DNA from: Planctomycetota bacterium | GTDB lineage: Bacteria > Planctomycetota > PLA2 > JAEUHO01 | Direction: 5' to 3' | Length of the DNA stretch: 64,000 nt | Assembly: GCA_020851795.1 (NCBI GenBank) | Contig: JADZCA010000062.1 | Coordinates: 1 to 64,000, forward strand | Shown: one piece after another, positions 43,007-54,308 of the stretch | How the letters are laid out: each line of letters opens with the position of its first letter | How positions within the stretch are numbered: the stretch's first letter is position 1 | The notes under the pieces: model-generated | Database searches by the model: none | Told to the model about the DNA's origin: nothing | Seen by the model: the letters and a program-made list of their open reading frames with translations, nothing else | Made by a program: the position numbers and the translations under genes

Positions 43007-43573
43007 CTACTTCGGCTCGGGACGCTCGGCGGGCGGGGTGGGGGGCGGGTCGCCCTTCTTCTGGAGGGTGACCGAGACGCTGTTGATGCAGTAGCGCATG
43101 CCGGTCGTGTCGGAAGGGCCGTCGTCGAAGACGTGGCCGAGGTGCCCGCCGCAGCGGGCGCACGTGACCTCGGTGCGCACCATCCCGTGCGAGCGGTCCA
43201 CGTGCTCGTCGATCCCCGCGCCCGCCGCCGGCCGGTCGAAGGACGGCCATCCGCAGCCCGAGTCGAACTTGTCGCCGGAGGCGAACAGCACCGCGCCGCA
43301 CGCCGCGCAGCGGTAGACGCCCTCGGCGTGCTCGTCCCAGTAGGCGCCGGTGAACGCGCGCTCGGTGCCCTTCTCGCGCAGCACGCGGTACTGCTCGGGC
43401 GTGAGGCGGGCGCGCCACTGCGCGTCGGTCAGCGTCACGGGGGGCTTCGCGTCGGACGGCGAGGGCATCGAGGTCTCCGGGCTCGCGGTGCGCCCGCCGC
43501 CCCGACCCGCCGCCCCGCGGTCGCAGGCGGCGAGCGAGAGCGCGATCAGGACGGGGAGGACGAGGCGGCGCAT
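43007..43573 (-). CDS. msrB: Peptide-methionine (R)-S-oxide reductase, lipoprotein form
   Basis: A 188-residue MsrB with a lipoprotein signal ([14 protein letters not shown], Cys17) and a short Gly-rich linker. It reduces Met-R-sulfoxide in proteins. Zinc ligands CAAC and CARC, the substrate region [21 protein letters not shown] and the catalytic Cys in RYCINSVSV are all present. MsrB is usually cytoplasmic; anchoring it outside points to repair of oxidised envelope proteins. An MsrA partner is not in the window. Confidence 0.93.
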   Translation of the reverse strand: MRRLVLPVLIALSLAACDRGAAGRGGGRTASPETSMPSPSDAKPPVTLTDAQWRARLTPEQYRVLREKGTERAFTGAYWDEHAEGVYRCAACGAVLFASGDKFDSGCGWPSFDRPAAGAGIDEHVDRSHGMVRTEVTCARCGGHLGHVFDDGPSDTTGMRYCINSVSVTLQKKGDPPPTPPAERPEPK

Positions 43574-43688
43574 GGGGTCACCGTACCCGCCGACGGCGGG
43601 TCGTGCCGCGTGGAGCCGTCCCCCCGAGGCGACTCGCGCCCCCGGAGGGCGCGGTCGCTCGCTCGAGGCCGCGACGACGGCCGGGTCG

Positions 43689-44375
43689 CTACGTCGCGTC
43701 GTCGGCGCCGATCGCGCGCCACGCCGTCGCGCCGGCGAGCGCGCCGACGACGGGGGCGATCCAGAACAGCCAGAGCTGGCCGAGCGCCCAGCCGCCGACG
43801 AACACGGCCTGGCTCGTGCTGCGCGCCGGGTTGACCGACGTGTTCGTGACGGGGATGCCGACGAGGTGGATCAGCGTGAGCGCGAGGCCGATCGCGAGGC
43901 CGGCGAAGCCGGGGGCGGCGCGCTTGCCGGTAACACCGAGGATGACGACGAGGAAGAAGGCGGTCAGGACGGCCTCGGCGACGAAGGCGGCGACGAGCCC
44001 GTACTGGCCGGGCGAGTGGTCGCCGAAGCCGTTGGCCGCGAACCCGCCCGCGAGCGGGTCGGCGCCCGGGGCGCCCTTGGCGACGACGAAGAGCGCGCCC
44101 GCGCCGAGGATCGCGCCGACGACCTGGGCGGCGACGTAGGGGAGCACCTTCGACGCCTCGAAGCGGCGCGCGACGTAGAGGCCGATGGTGACGGCGGGGT
44201 TGAGGTGGCAGCCGGAGACGGGGCCGATCGCGTAGGCCATCGTGACGACGGTGAGCCCGAAGGCGAGCGAGACGCCGAGCCAGCCGACGTCGCTCCCGGC
44301 GAGCACGGCGGTGCCGCACCCTCCGAGCACGAGCCACGCCGTCCCGATCACTTCCGCGAGCAGCTGTCGGCGCAT
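43689..44375 (-). CDS. aqpZ: Aquaporin Z
   Basis: A 228-residue six-helix water channel. ATG 44375 follows AGGAGG. The two NPA boxes are HLNPAVT and SVNPARS, and the N-terminus [20 protein letters not shown] is characteristic of AqpZ. It mediates rapid water flux across the inner membrane. The Arg after the second NPA, part of the selectivity filter, is present. Monocistronic. The region upstream holds GGTGCCAGG-type repeats. Confidence 0.94.
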   Translation of the reverse strand: MRRQLLAEVIGTAWLVLGGCGTAVLAGSDVGWLGVSLAFGLTVVTMAYAIGPVSGCHLNPAVTIGLYVARRFEASKVLPYVAAQVVGAILGAGALFVVAKGAPGADPLAGGFAANGFGDHSPGQYGLVAAFVAEAVLTAFFLVVILGVTGKRAAPGFAGLAIGLALTLIHLVGIPVTNTSVNPARSTSQAVFVGGWALGQLWLFWIAPVVGALAGATAWRAIGADDAT

Positions 44376-44472
44376 CCGTTGCCTCCTGCCCCGCGCGGGG
44401 GCCGCCTCGGTCCCGCGCAGAGCATCGCCGTCACGCGAGGGCCGCGCAAGGGGCCCTCCGCGGTCGTCGCCG

Positions 44473-44572
44473 ATACACCGGTGCCAGGCACCGGTGTACC
44501 GATTGCTTGCTGCTTGCAGGCGATCGATACAACCGTGCCAGGCACCGGTGTCGATAAGGCACCGTTGTACTA
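44473..44572. repeat. GGTGCCAGGCACC palindrome cluster
   Basis: A perfect 25-base palindrome, TACACCGGTGCC-A-GGCACCGGTGTA (44474-44498), then a second region where TACAACCGTGCC pairs imperfectly with GGCACCGTTGTA around an internal copy of GTGCCAGGCACCGG. It runs exactly up to, and overlaps, the stop codon of the GTPase gene (CTA at 44570-44572). It probably terminates that transcript. Confidence 0.75.
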
Positions 44573-45964
44573 ACCCGCCGGGCGGAGGAGCCAGGGGGCT
44601 TGGTCGGGGCACAGCCGCGCGAGGATGTCCCGCAGCCACGCCTCGACCGCCCGCTCGACGTCCGCGACCGCGGCCGCGGCGAGCGCCGCGTGGAGCCCGC
44701 GCTCGTGCGCGGCCGACGTCGCCGCGACGTGGCTCGCGAGGTCGGCCGGCAGCTCGACGTCGCGCCACCCGCCCCGCCCGCGGCCGAAGTGCGCGACCGC
44801 CACGTACCGCGCCACCGCGCCTCGCGCGAGCCGCGCGAGCGCGTCGGGCGCCCACGCCACCGACGGCTGCGTGCCGCGCACGGCGAGCGCGTAGCCCTTG
44901 GCGAGGCCCGCGCCGCCGAGCGCGCCGAGGATCGCGCCGACCACCGCGCCACCCCCGAAGGTGAGCCCGCCGGCCGCGAGGTCGGCGGCGAGCCCCGACA
45001 GCGCGCCCGACACGAGCCCGCCCCAGAGCGCGCCCTTCTTCGCGTCGGGCGACTTCGCCTCGCGCACCGCGAAGTCCTCGAGGCGGTCCTCGACCACCGC
45101 CGCGCTCGCGCCGTCGAGGCCGTGCGCCTCGAGCAGGGCCGCGACGAGCGCGCGGGTCGCCGCGGTGCGCCGCTGCGCGAGCGCCTCCATCGCCTTCGCC
45201 TTCTCGCCCCTGCCCGCGCCCACCGGGAGCGGCTCGCGGTCGGCGGCCGCGGCGACGAGGTCGGCGGCGAGCGCGGCGGCGGACCGCCGCAGCGACTGCG
45301 CCGCGCGCGCGTCCCACGCCGCGAGCAGCGCCTGCGCCGCGGGCCGCTTCCCCTGCGGCACGAGGGCGACGGCCTTCGTCAGCAGCGTGCGCTCCTGCGC
45401 CCAGCACCGCGTGAACGCGTCGAGCGGGAGCACGTCGCGCACGACGCCCACCGTCCGCACCGCGTCGCGCCACGCCTGCTCGAGCGCCGGCTCGGGACGC
45501 GGGCCGGTCTGGTTGAGCACCACGACCACCGGCCGCGCCGCCCACGAGAGGATCTGCATCTCCGGCGCGACGTAGCCCGCGTCGCCCGGCGCCTCGGAGG
45601 CGTTGACGAGGTAGAGGACGACGTCGGCGCGCTCGCGCACGGTGCGCACCGCCTCCTGCGCGCACCACAGCGGCCGGTCGCGGAGCCGGTCCCAGACCTG
45701 GTGCAGGAACCACCCGAGCGGGTTGCCCTCCGCGCCGAGCCGCCGCAGCAGGCGCGCCGAGTCGCCGAAGCCCGGCGTGTCCTCGAGCACGAGACGCGCG
45801 CCGTCCGCGTCGAGCAGCGGGTACGCCGTCGAGACCGTCGTGACGTGCGCCTGGTCGAGCACCTCGCCGACGTCGCGGCGCAGGAGCGTCCGCACGAGCG
45901 TCGTCTTCCCGACGTTGGTGTGGGAGACGACCGCGAGCGTCACCGTCGTCGCGCCGTCAGCCAC
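44570..45964 (-). CDS. DUF3482-type GTPase
   Basis: A 464-residue GTPase. G1 [10 protein letters not shown] at residues 14-23, a Thr-rich switch I ([11 protein letters not shown]), G3 EDTPGFGD, and G4 as LNQTG instead of NKxD. The C-terminal half (about 290-460) has a Gly/Ala-rich hydrophobic segment ([20 protein letters not shown]) and a helical end, as in the DUF3482 family. Members always occur beside a DUF2868 membrane protein, which is the case here: the start overlaps the end of the DUF2868 gene by 8 bases. The pair's function is unknown, thought to be membrane-related. Confidence 0.88.
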   Translation of the reverse strand: MADGATTVTLAVVSHTNVGKTTLVRTLLRRDVGEVLDQAHVTTVSTAYPLLDADGARLVLEDTPGFGDSARLLRRLGAEGNPLGWFLHQVWDRLRDRPLWCAQEAVRTVRERADVVLYLVNASEAPGDAGYVAPEMQILSWAARPVVVVLNQTGPRPEPALEQAWRDAVRTVGVVRDVLPLDAFTRCWAQERTLLTKAVALVPQGKRPAAQALLAAWDARAAQSLRRSAAALAADLVAAAADREPLPVGAGRGEKAKAMEALAQRRTAATRALVAALLEAHGLDGASAAVVEDRLEDFAVREAKSPDAKKGALWGGLVSGALSGLAADLAAGGLTFGGGAVVGAILGALGGAGLAKGYALAVRGTQPSVAWAPDALARLARGAVARYVAVAHFGRGRGGWRDVELPADLASHVAATSAAHERGLHAALAAAAVADVERAVEAWLRDILARLCPDQAPWLLRPAG

Positions 45965-47441
45965 CGCGCGGCTCCGTGCGGACCGCGGCCGCGAGGCGCT
46001 CCACGCGTCCGGGCTCGTCGCGCAGGTCGAGGTCGGCGGCGAGGAACGGCGCGCCCGCCTCCGACACCGTGCGCGTCCACAGGCGGCGGCGCTCGTCCAC
46101 GCGCTCGGGGTCGCCCACCCGCGCCCGGTAGGGGGAGGCGTCGGCGAGCACGACGAGCCGGTCCTGCGGCCGCCGCAGCGCGAGCAGCTCGCGCACGAAG
46201 CGCGCGTGCACCTCGGTCTCCGGCGTCTGCGCCAGCGAGACGAGCACGATCCGGCACGCCGGCGACTCGCCGACCGGGTCGGGCGCCGTCGCCGCCTCGG
46301 CCCCGTAGGAGAGCGGCGTCGAGATCAGCACCTGCGCCTTCGTGCCGAAGACGTCGTGCAGCGCCGCCTGCAGCGACTCGAGCGCGCGCACCGACGGCGT
46401 GTGGCTGTAGGGCAGCACCTCGACCCGCGCCCCGGGCATCACGCCGGCCCCGCCCGCCCGCGAGGCGTAGGCCGTCCCGACCGCCACGGGCAGGCGCGCG
46501 GCGAGGCGCGAGGCCGTCCGGGCCTCGAGCATGGCGAGGAGCGCCCGCGGCAGCACGACGAAGAGCGCCGCGGTGACGGCGTAGAGCACGATCCACCCGC
46601 CGGCCGGGCCCGACGCGGGCGCCTCCATCGCCGCGACCTCCGCGACGCCGGGCACGGCGCGCCCGAGCGCCGCCGCCGCGGGCCCGAGCACGACCGCGAG
46701 CACCCCGCGCATGGCCGAAGCGTCGAGGAACGTGCTCTCCCAGGTCGCCTCGTAGCGGAACGCGAGGCCGCGGACGAACATCCCCACGACCACGCCGAGC
46801 GCCAGCGCGAGCGAGGCCAGGTGGAACGCGCCCCGCGCGCGCGCCGCGAGCAGCGGCGCGCTCGCTCGCCGCCACGCCGCCGCGTACCGCGCGAGCCCGG
46901 CGGCGACGACCTCGGCGTCGCGCGCGCGACGCCGCGCCTCGCCGCGCGAGAAGCGCGCCACCGCGCGGTCGTAGACGCGCAGCGCGAGCCCGGCGAGCCG
47001 GCCCGACGGCGCGGGGCCCGTGGCGTCGGCGGCGGCGCGGGTGCGGTGCGGCGCGAGCGCCCACGCCGCCCACGCGACGTAGACGGCGAGGTTCCACGCG
47101 AAGACGAGCAGGAACGGCTTCTGGAGCACCGACACGTGGCGCTCGGGGCCGAGCACGTTCGTCGCCAGCCCGAGCACGAACGCGGCGCCCACCACGACCG
47201 GGCCGAGGCCCGCGAGGAAGCGCGTGGCCGCGAGCAGGCGGGGGAGGCCGGGGACGGCGCCCTCGAGCGCTGGCAGCAGCGACGCCGCCCGCGCCGCGAG
47301 CACGGTCTCGTCGTCGCCTCCGGCGGCGCGGGCGGCCTCGGTGGCGGCGGCGCGGTCGTGCGCGGGCAGCACGCGGCCCTGCGGGTCCGCCTCCTCGAAG
47401 GCCCGCACCAGCAGGACCGCTTGGGCTTGCGCCTCGCGCAT
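45957..47441 (-). CDS. DUF2868 membrane protein, partner of the GTPase
   Basis: A 494-residue protein with about four transmembrane helices (FLAGLGPVVVGAAFVLGLAT; PFLLVFAWNLAVYVAWAAWA; FHLASLALALGVVVGMFV; GGWIVLYAVTAALFVVLP) and a cytoplasmic C-terminal domain (GARVEVLPYSHTPS onward). This is the DUF2868 arrangement. It is translationally coupled with the DUF3482 GTPase, so the two probably form a membrane complex. It is transcribed divergently from mtnA across 140 bases. Confidence 0.88.
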   Translation of the reverse strand: MREAQAQAVLLVRAFEEADPQGRVLPAHDRAAATEAARAAGGDDETVLAARAASLLPALEGAVPGLPRLLAATRFLAGLGPVVVGAAFVLGLATNVLGPERHVSVLQKPFLLVFAWNLAVYVAWAAWALAPHRTRAAADATGPAPSGRLAGLALRVYDRAVARFSRGEARRRARDAEVVAAGLARYAAAWRRASAPLLAARARGAFHLASLALALGVVVGMFVRGLAFRYEATWESTFLDASAMRGVLAVVLGPAAAALGRAVPGVAEVAAMEAPASGPAGGWIVLYAVTAALFVVLPRALLAMLEARTASRLAARLPVAVGTAYASRAGGAGVMPGARVEVLPYSHTPSVRALESLQAALHDVFGTKAQVLISTPLSYGAEAATAPDPVGESPACRIVLVSLAQTPETEVHARFVRELLALRRPQDRLVVLADASPYRARVGDPERVDERRRLWTRTVSEAGAPFLAADLDLRDEPGRVERLAAAVRTEPRGG

Positions 47442-47581
47442 GCGCCCACCCTACCCACGGGACGCGGTCCCGGGAGCGTTCGCCCGCGGGGCTTCCTCCT
47501 TCGGGTACGCCCGCGGCGTCCACCGGCGTAGGATCCTCGCGCCATGGCGTCCTCCCCCGTCCTCCGCCCGGCGCACCCCCG

Positions 47582-48684
<1,103 letters not shown>

Positions 48685-48688
<4 letters not shown>

Positions 48689-49362
48689 AGGACCTCGTGC
48701 TGCGCCGCGCGCTCGTGGCCACCGCGCGCATGACCTCGCACCGCGGCCTCAACCGCGGGACCTCGGGCAACGTGAGCGTGCGCTGCCGCGGCGGGTTCCT
48801 CGTGACGCCGTCGGGGTTCCCCTACGACGCGATGCGGCCGCAGGACGTCGTGGCGATGACGCTCGACGGCCGCGCGACGGGGCGGCTCGCGCCGTCGAGC
48901 GAGTGGCCGATGCACGCCGCCGTGTACCGCGCCCGGCCCGAGGCGGGCGCGGTCGTGCACGTCCACTCCGAGGCCGCCACCGCGCTGGCGTGCCTGCGCC
49001 GCGACCTGCCCGCATTCCACTACATGGTGGCCGCCGCGGGCTCGACGTCGGTGCGCTGCACGCCCTACGCGACCTTCGGCACCGAGGCGCTCGCGGCGGC
49101 CGCGGTCGCGGCGCTCGAGGGCCGGCGCGCCTGCCTGCTCGGCAACCACGGGCAGCTGGCCTTCGGCGCGACCCTCGAGAAGGCGCTCGCGCTCGCCGTC
49201 GAGGTCGAGGGCCTCTGCGCGACCTACCTGCGTGCGCTTTCGGTGGGGGAGCCGCCCCTGCTCTCCGACGCCGAGATGGCCGAGGTGATCGCGAAGTTCG
49301 CCACCTACGGCGTCGCGCGCCCGGCGTCCTCGGCGCGCGACCGTCGCCGCGCGTCGCGCTGA
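48685..49362 (+). CDS. Class II aldolase, probable 5-deoxyribulose/methylthioribulose-1-P aldolase
   Basis: A 225-residue class II aldolase of the FucA/AraD type from GTG 48685. SGNVSVR near the N-terminus binds phosphate, Glu in PSSEWPMHAAVYRAR is the likely acid/base, and zinc His residues lie in HVHSEAA and in LGNHGQLAFG. The family also includes MtnB dehydratases, so annotation by homology alone is ambiguous. Translational coupling to mtnA and the absence of the enzymes that act after MtnB favour aldol cleavage to DHAP and an aldehyde, as in the DHAP shunt (Ald2). Unclear residues could still allow dehydratase activity. Confidence 0.85.
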
Positions 49363-49367
49363 GGCCG

Positions 49368-50240
49368 TCAGCCGGGCGGCAGGTAGGGCGCGAGCAGGGC
49401 CGAGATCCGCGCCCGCGTGGCGAGCGGGATCGCCTCGACGGGCGTCAGCAGCGCCTCGGCGAGCGCGCGGTGGGCGGGCCGGGCGGTCCGCGGGACCCGC
49501 GCGACGGCGTCGGCGACCGCGCGCGCCGACGCGGCGGCGGACTCGCGCAGGATCGCGACGATCTGCGGGGTCTCGACGGTCGCCTCGTGCTCCCGCCACG
49601 CGTCGTAGTCGGTCACGAAACAGAGCGTGGCGTAGGCGAGCTCGGCCTCGCGCGCGAGCCGGGCCTCGGTGGCGCCGGTCATGCCGATGAGGTCGCCCCC
49701 GAGCGTGCGGTACATGCGGCTCTCGGCCCGCGTCGAGAACTGCGGCCCCTCCATCGTCACGAGCGTGCCGCCGTCCACGACGGGCAGCCCGACGGCCCGC
49801 GCGCCCTCGAGCAGCGCGTCGCGCAGCGTCGCGTCGTAGGGGTCGCCGTGGGCGACGTGGGCGACGACCCCGTCGCCGAAGAACGACAGCGCCCGCCGGC
49901 GCGTGAGGTCGATCGCCTGGTCGGGCACCACCGCGGTGCGGGGCGGCAGGTCCTCGCGCAGGCTCCCCACCGCGCTCACCGCGAGCACGTCGCGGACGCC
50001 GAGCGAGCGCAGCGCGTAGAGGTTGGCGCGGTAGGGGACCTCGCTCGGCAGGAGCGTGTGGTGGCGCCCGTGGCGCGCGAGGAAGGCGACCCGGCGCCCC
50101 GCCACGGTGCCCAGCCGGATCGACGACGACGGCGCCCCGAACGGGGTCGAGCACTCGACGTCCTCGACGCCGGCGAGCCCCGGCATGTCGTAGAGGCCGG
50201 TGCCGCCGATGATGCCGATCTCGGCCCGCTGCGCGTCCAT
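49368..50240 (-). CDS. mtnP: Methylthioadenosine phosphorylase
   Basis: A 290-residue nucleoside phosphorylase of the MTAP group. IGIIGGTGLYDMPGL at the N-terminus, FLARHGRHHTLLPSEVPYRA, and MEGPQFSTRAESRMY with GMTGATEARLAREAEL are diagnostic. It splits MTA or 5'-deoxyadenosine with phosphate, giving adenine and the 1-phosphate used by MtnA. GGAGG precedes the ATG. It converges tail to tail with the mtnA-aldolase operon, 5 bases apart. Together the three genes cover phosphorolysis, isomerisation and cleavage. Confidence 0.93.
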   Translation of the reverse strand: MDAQRAEIGIIGGTGLYDMPGLAGVEDVECSTPFGAPSSSIRLGTVAGRRVAFLARHGRHHTLLPSEVPYRANLYALRSLGVRDVLAVSAVGSLREDLPPRTAVVPDQAIDLTRRRALSFFGDGVVAHVAHGDPYDATLRDALLEGARAVGLPVVDGGTLVTMEGPQFSTRAESRMYRTLGGDLIGMTGATEARLAREAELAYATLCFVTDYDAWREHEATVETPQIVAILRESAAASARAVADAVARVPRTARPAHRALAEALLTPVEAIPLATRARISALLAPYLPPG

Positions 50241-50477
50241 CGAGAGGTCCTCCGAGGCGGCGCCACCCTACCCCTCGCCCGCCGGATCCGCGAAGGGACG
50301 AGGCCCTGCGGGCGCGGTCGCGCGGCGGGCCCCCAGCCCGTCGGTGTGCGGATCGGGCGGGCGGGCGGCTCGGGACCCGTGCCCCGCCGGGAAGCGCCCC
50401 GGGGCCGGCGCCGTCGAACCTGCGGGCGGGCCGTATCGTCTACCCTGCACGGGGACGGTGCGTCGGAGGGTCCGGGC

Positions 50478-53400
50478 ATGGCGCGCGGCGCGATCGTGGG
50501 CGGTCTGTTGCTCGTCGCGGCCGCCGCGGGAGCGTTCTTCGCCTTGCGCCCGGGCGGCCCCGAGGGCGTCACGGGGACCGACGACGCCACGCCGGTCGAG
50601 GCGGCGGGCGACGCGGCGGGCGGTGGGCTCGCCGCCCGCGGGCCGCGCGCGGTCGCGCCCAAGGAGGCCGAGCGGCCCGCGTTCACCGGGCGCATCGTCG
50701 GGCGGGTGATCGACGAGGGCAACCGGCCCGTCGCCGGCGTCGCCGTCACGCTCCGGCGCGAGGGCGGCAACGACGGCTACGAGATCGTCGACGTCGCGCG
50801 CCGCGGGGCGCTGGCCGCCGAGCGGATGCGCCGCCGCCTCGGGGCCCTCGACGCGCCCACCGGCGACGACCCCAAGCCCGAGGCCGAGACGACCTCGGAC
50901 GCCCAAGGGCGGTTCACGTTCGTCGTCGAGGGCGCGGGGAGCTATCGCGTCGAGGCCCGCCCGACGCCGCCGCGCGTCGGGGGCGCGCAGTGGGCGTGGG
51001 TCAACGAGCGCCAGACCGAGCAGTCCGTGTTGATCAAGCTCGGCGTCGGGTCCGCGCTGACCGGGACCGTGGTGGACGCCGCCGACCACCCGGTCGCGGC
51101 GTTCGTCTCGGGGTCTTGGACGGTGCGCGACCGGCAGGCCTTCGTCTCCGCCGTCGCCACGGACCCCACGACCGGCGGGTTCACGCTGCCGATCGTGCCG
51201 GAGGGCCTGGGCTCGCTCACGGTGCGGCTGCCCGGGCGGATGTCGATCTCGGTCCGCGTCACGACCCCCCGCAAGGAGCCGCTCGTCATCCGCGTCGGGG
51301 GCGGGGGCGTGCTCCGTGGGCGGGTGCTCGACGGGCGTGGGGCCCCGGTCGCCGGGGCGGACGTGCTCGTCACCGTCGGGCGGTCGGCCAAGGAGGGGGG
51401 GCCCAAGGGCGACGGCGTGGTGACGGGCACGACGGCCCGCGGCCAGAGCGCCGCCGACGGCGCGTACCGGCTCGAGGGGATCGCGGCGGGCACGGTCAGC
51501 GAGGTGACGCTCGGCGCGCCGGGCGTCCGGCCGCAGAGCGAGAACCCCCCGCGGGCGCGCTGGTCGGGCACCGAGGTCCGCGAGGGCGTCGAGACGGTCC
51601 TCGACCTCGTGCTCTCGCGCGGCGGCGCGGTCACCGGGCGGGTCGTCGAGAGCAAGACCGGCGCGCCCGTCACCGAGGCGTCGGTGCTGCTGCTGCCGTC
51701 GCAGGACCGGTGGAACGTCGAGTCGCTGCGCTGCGCGGTGGACGCCGGCGGGCGCTACCGCTTCGACGACGTGCCGATCGGCCGCTACGTCGTGCTCGCC
51801 ACGTCGCCGCGCCACGTGCTGACGGCGATGCTCCAGCAGGGCACCAACGCGATGGGGTGGGACCCGTCGGCAGGACCCGCACCCGACGCGCCGGTCGCGG
51901 TGGTGACGAAGGAGGGCGACGTCGTCGAGCGCGACGTCGAGATGGCGCCGGGGCTCGCGTTGCGCGGCACGGTGCGCGGGCCCGACGGCACGCCGGTCGC
52001 CGGGGCGACCGTCCACCCGACCAACGGCGGGACGCTCCCGCAACTCGTGTGGCGCTGGGGCGCGCGTTGGAACGGCGAGTCCGAGCCCGTCGCGACGAGC
52101 GGGCCGGACGGGGCGTGGAGGGCGGAGAACCTCGCGCCCGGCGACGCCCTCGCGTTCTTCGCGCGCAAGGCGCCACTGGCGGGGAAGGCGTGCAAGCCGG
52201 TCCGGCTCGCCGCCGACGGCCCCGAGCCCGTCGTGGACCTGGTCCTCGCGCAGGGCGCGACGATCGCCGGCCGGGTCGTCGATGCGGACGGGGCTCCGCT
52301 GTCGGCGCGGTCGGTGCAGTGGAACGCGATGGGGGAGGACGGCGTCCACGGCTACGGCTCCTCGACCACCGACGAGGAGGGACGCTTCCGCTTCGAGGGG
52401 CTCCCGCCGAGCCGCCTCGAGCTCTACTCGTGGGGGCAGGGCGGCGCGAACGCGCAGCTGTCGGTGGACCCGCCGCTCCAGCCCGGCGAGACGCGCGAGG
52501 GCCTCGAGCTGCGCGTCGCGCGCGCGGCGAAGATCACGGGGACGGTGGTGGACGAGGCGGGGGCGCCCGTGTCGCGCACGCTGCTCGTGCAGGGCGACCG
52601 GATGAGCACGCAGGAGGTGTCGGCGGCCGACGGGACCTTCGAGTTCTCGGTCCCCGAGGGCAGCTACCAGGTCGGGGTGGCCAAGGGCAACGACGAGTGG
52701 GGCTTCGACGGCGCGGCCGTCGCGGTGAAGGCGCCGTCGAGCGGCGTGCGCGTCGTCGCCCCGGCCGTCGTGACGACGCTCGTGGCGGGGCGCGTGGTCG
52801 GGCCGGACGGCAGTCTGGTCCCGTGGTGCGTGGTGCGGGTCGGCGGCGGCAACCCCCGTGGCATGTGGGGCGGCGGCAACACCGACGAGGTGGTCGGCGG
52901 CGAGTTCCGGCGCGAGTTCGCGCGCAAGCCGCCCTTCGACCTCGTCGTCTCCTCGCCCCGCGGGGCCCACGGCGAGCCGCTCAACGTCAAGGGCGGGCGG
53001 GCCCGCATCGAGGGCCCGACGACCGACCTCGTCATCACGCTCGAGGCCGGCGCCGAGCTGCGCGGCCGGGTGCTCGACCCCGCGGGCGCGGGCGTGGCGG
53101 GCGTCACCGTGAGCGTCGGCGCGGTGAGCGCCGTGTCAGGCGCCGACGGCACGTTCCGGCTCGGCGGCCTCGACGCGAGCGAGCAACCGGTGATGGTGAG
53201 GCCGCCGGCGAAGTACGCCCCCGTGCCCGCGACGAAGGCGTCGCCGGGGGCCGCGGAGCTCGTCGTGCGCCTCACCGTGGGCGGCTTCGTCGCCGGGCGG
53301 GTCGAGGGGCTCGACGACGCGACGGGTGTGCAGGGGTGGATCACCGTGGACAACACGGACCGCAACGCGCAGGTCGCCGCGGACCGAACGTTCCGGATCG

Positions 53401-54290
53401 AAGGCCTCGACGCCGGCGCCACCGTGGACCTGACCGTGAACCTGTGGAACCCGAACGGCGGGCAGGCCTTCCGCCCGGTGCGCGCCAAGGGCGTCGCGGT
53501 CGGGACCACCGACCTCGTGCTGCGCGCCGAGCGGGGCGTGGCGATCCGCGGCGTCGTCGTCGAAGCGGACGGGCGCCCGGCGCCGGCAGGCTCGATGGTC
53601 ATGGCGCGCGGAGAGAACGACTCGGCCTCGAACGCGGCCACCGACGCCGACGGCGCCTTCGCGGTCGAGGGGCTCGCGGCCGGGCCGCACACGCTCGAGG
53701 TGCGCCGGCCCAGCGGTGGGGCCGTCGCGGCGACCGTCAAGGCCGACGCGCCCTCGACGGGCGTCCGGGTGGTGCTCCCGCCCACGAAGGTGCTCGCCGG
53801 GCGCGTGCTCGGCGCCGGCGGGCGTCGCTTCATCGTGGGCGTCTACGCCGCCGGCTCCGGCGGTGCTCGCGGCTCGCGCGTCGCGTCGGGTCAGGTCGGC
53901 GAGGACGGGACGTTCCGCTTCGACGTCGCGGGCGACGGTCCGTTCGCGCTCACCGTGCAAGCGAGCGGCGACGAGAGCCGCTACGCGATGCTCGAGGACG
54001 TGCGCCCGTCCACGGAGGTGACGGTCACGCTCCAGGAGGGGGTTGCGATCGCGGGCGCCGTGGACACGGCCGACGGCAGCGCGCTGCCGACGCCCGTCTT
54101 CGTCAGCGCCGAGTCGGATCGCTGGCGCGTCGGCGTGACCGCCGAGCCCGACGGTCGGTTCGTGGTGCGCGGCCTTCCCCCGGGGCGCTACCGGCTGCGC
54201 GCGTACACGCAGAGCGGGCAGCGGGGCGAGACGGTCGAGGCGGACACGGGCGCTTCGGGGGTGCGGTTGCGGCTTCCCGCCGCGAAGTAG
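50478..54290 (+). CDS. Giant membrane-anchored carboxypeptidase-regulatory repeat protein
   Basis: A 1270-residue protein from ATG 50478 (GGAGGG eight bases upstream). One N-terminal hydrophobic helix (about residues 5-22, IVGGLLLVAAAAGAFFAL) anchors it; a linker to about 65 follows. I count thirteen Cna-B-like modules, each opening with GxVxDxxGxPVAGxxV, such as GRVIDEGNRPVAGVAVTL, GRVLDGRGAPVAGADVLV, GTVRGPDGTPVAGATVHP and GRVLDPAGAGVAGVTVSV. No catalytic residues. It is likely a long extracytoplasmic rod. The gene is followed 18 bases later by the CDP-alcohol phosphotransferase remnant. Confidence 0.85.
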   Translation: MARGAIVGGLLLVAAAAGAFFALRPGGPEGVTGTDDATPVEAAGDAAGGGLAARGPRAVAPKEAERPAFTGRIVGRVIDEGNRPVAGVAVTLRREGGNDGYEIVDVARRGALAAERMRRRLGALDAPTGDDPKPEAETTSDAQGRFTFVVEGAGSYRVEARPTPPRVGGAQWAWVNERQTEQSVLIKLGVGSALTGTVVDAADHPVAAFVSGSWTVRDRQAFVSAVATDPTTGGFTLPIVPEGLGSLTVRLPGRMSISVRVTTPRKEPLVIRVGGGGVLRGRVLDGRGAPVAGADVLVTVGRSAKEGGPKGDGVVTGTTARGQSAADGAYRLEGIAAGTVSEVTLGAPGVRPQSENPPRARWSGTEVREGVETVLDLVLSRGGAVTGRVVESKTGAPVTEASVLLLPSQDRWNVESLRCAVDAGGRYRFDDVPIGRYVVLATSPRHVLTAMLQQGTNAMGWDPSAGPAPDAPVAVVTKEGDVVERDVEMAPGLALRGTVRGPDGTPVAGATVHPTNGGTLPQLVWRWGARWNGESEPVATSGPDGAWRAENLAPGDALAFFARKAPLAGKACKPVRLAADGPEPVVDLVLAQGATIAGRVVDADGAPLSARSVQWNAMGEDGVHGYGSSTTDEEGRFRFEGLPPSRLELYSWGQGGANAQLSVDPPLQPGETREGLELRVARAAKITGTVVDEAGAPVSRTLLVQGDRMSTQEVSAADGTFEFSVPEGSYQVGVAKGNDEWGFDGAAVAVKAPSSGVRVVAPAVVTTLVAGRVVGPDGSLVPWCVVRVGGGNPRGMWGGGNTDEVVGGEFRREFARKPPFDLVVSSPRGAHGEPLNVKGGRARIEGPTTDLVITLEAGAELRGRVLDPAGAGVAGVTVSVGAVSAVSGADGTFRLGGLDASEQPVMVRPPAKYAPVPATKASPGAAELVVRLTVGGFVAGRVEGLDDATGVQGWITVDNTDRNAQVAADRTFRIEGLDAGATVDLTVNLWNPNGGQAFRPVRAKGVAVGTTDLVLRAERGVAIRGVVVEADGRPAPAGSMVMARGENDSASNAATDADGAFAVEGLAAGPHTLEVRRPSGGAVAATVKADAPSTGVRVVLPPTKVLAGRVLGAGGRRFIVGVYAAGSGGARGSRVASGQVGEDGTFRFDVAGDGPFALTVQASGDESRYAMLEDVRPSTEVTVTLQEGVAIAGAVDTADGSALPTPVFVSAESDRWRVGVTAEPDGRFVVRGLPPGRYRLRAYTQSGQRGETVEADTGASGVRLRLPAAK

Positions 54291-54308
54291 CGCGGCGACG
54301 ATGGCCGC

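Noticed and set aside
43689..45713. Fusion of the GTPase region to AqpZ in one continuous frame
   Set aside because: The open frame upstream of ATG 44375 passes through repeat DNA and antisense-like Arg/Gly-rich sequence; AGGAGG before 44375 marks the real start.
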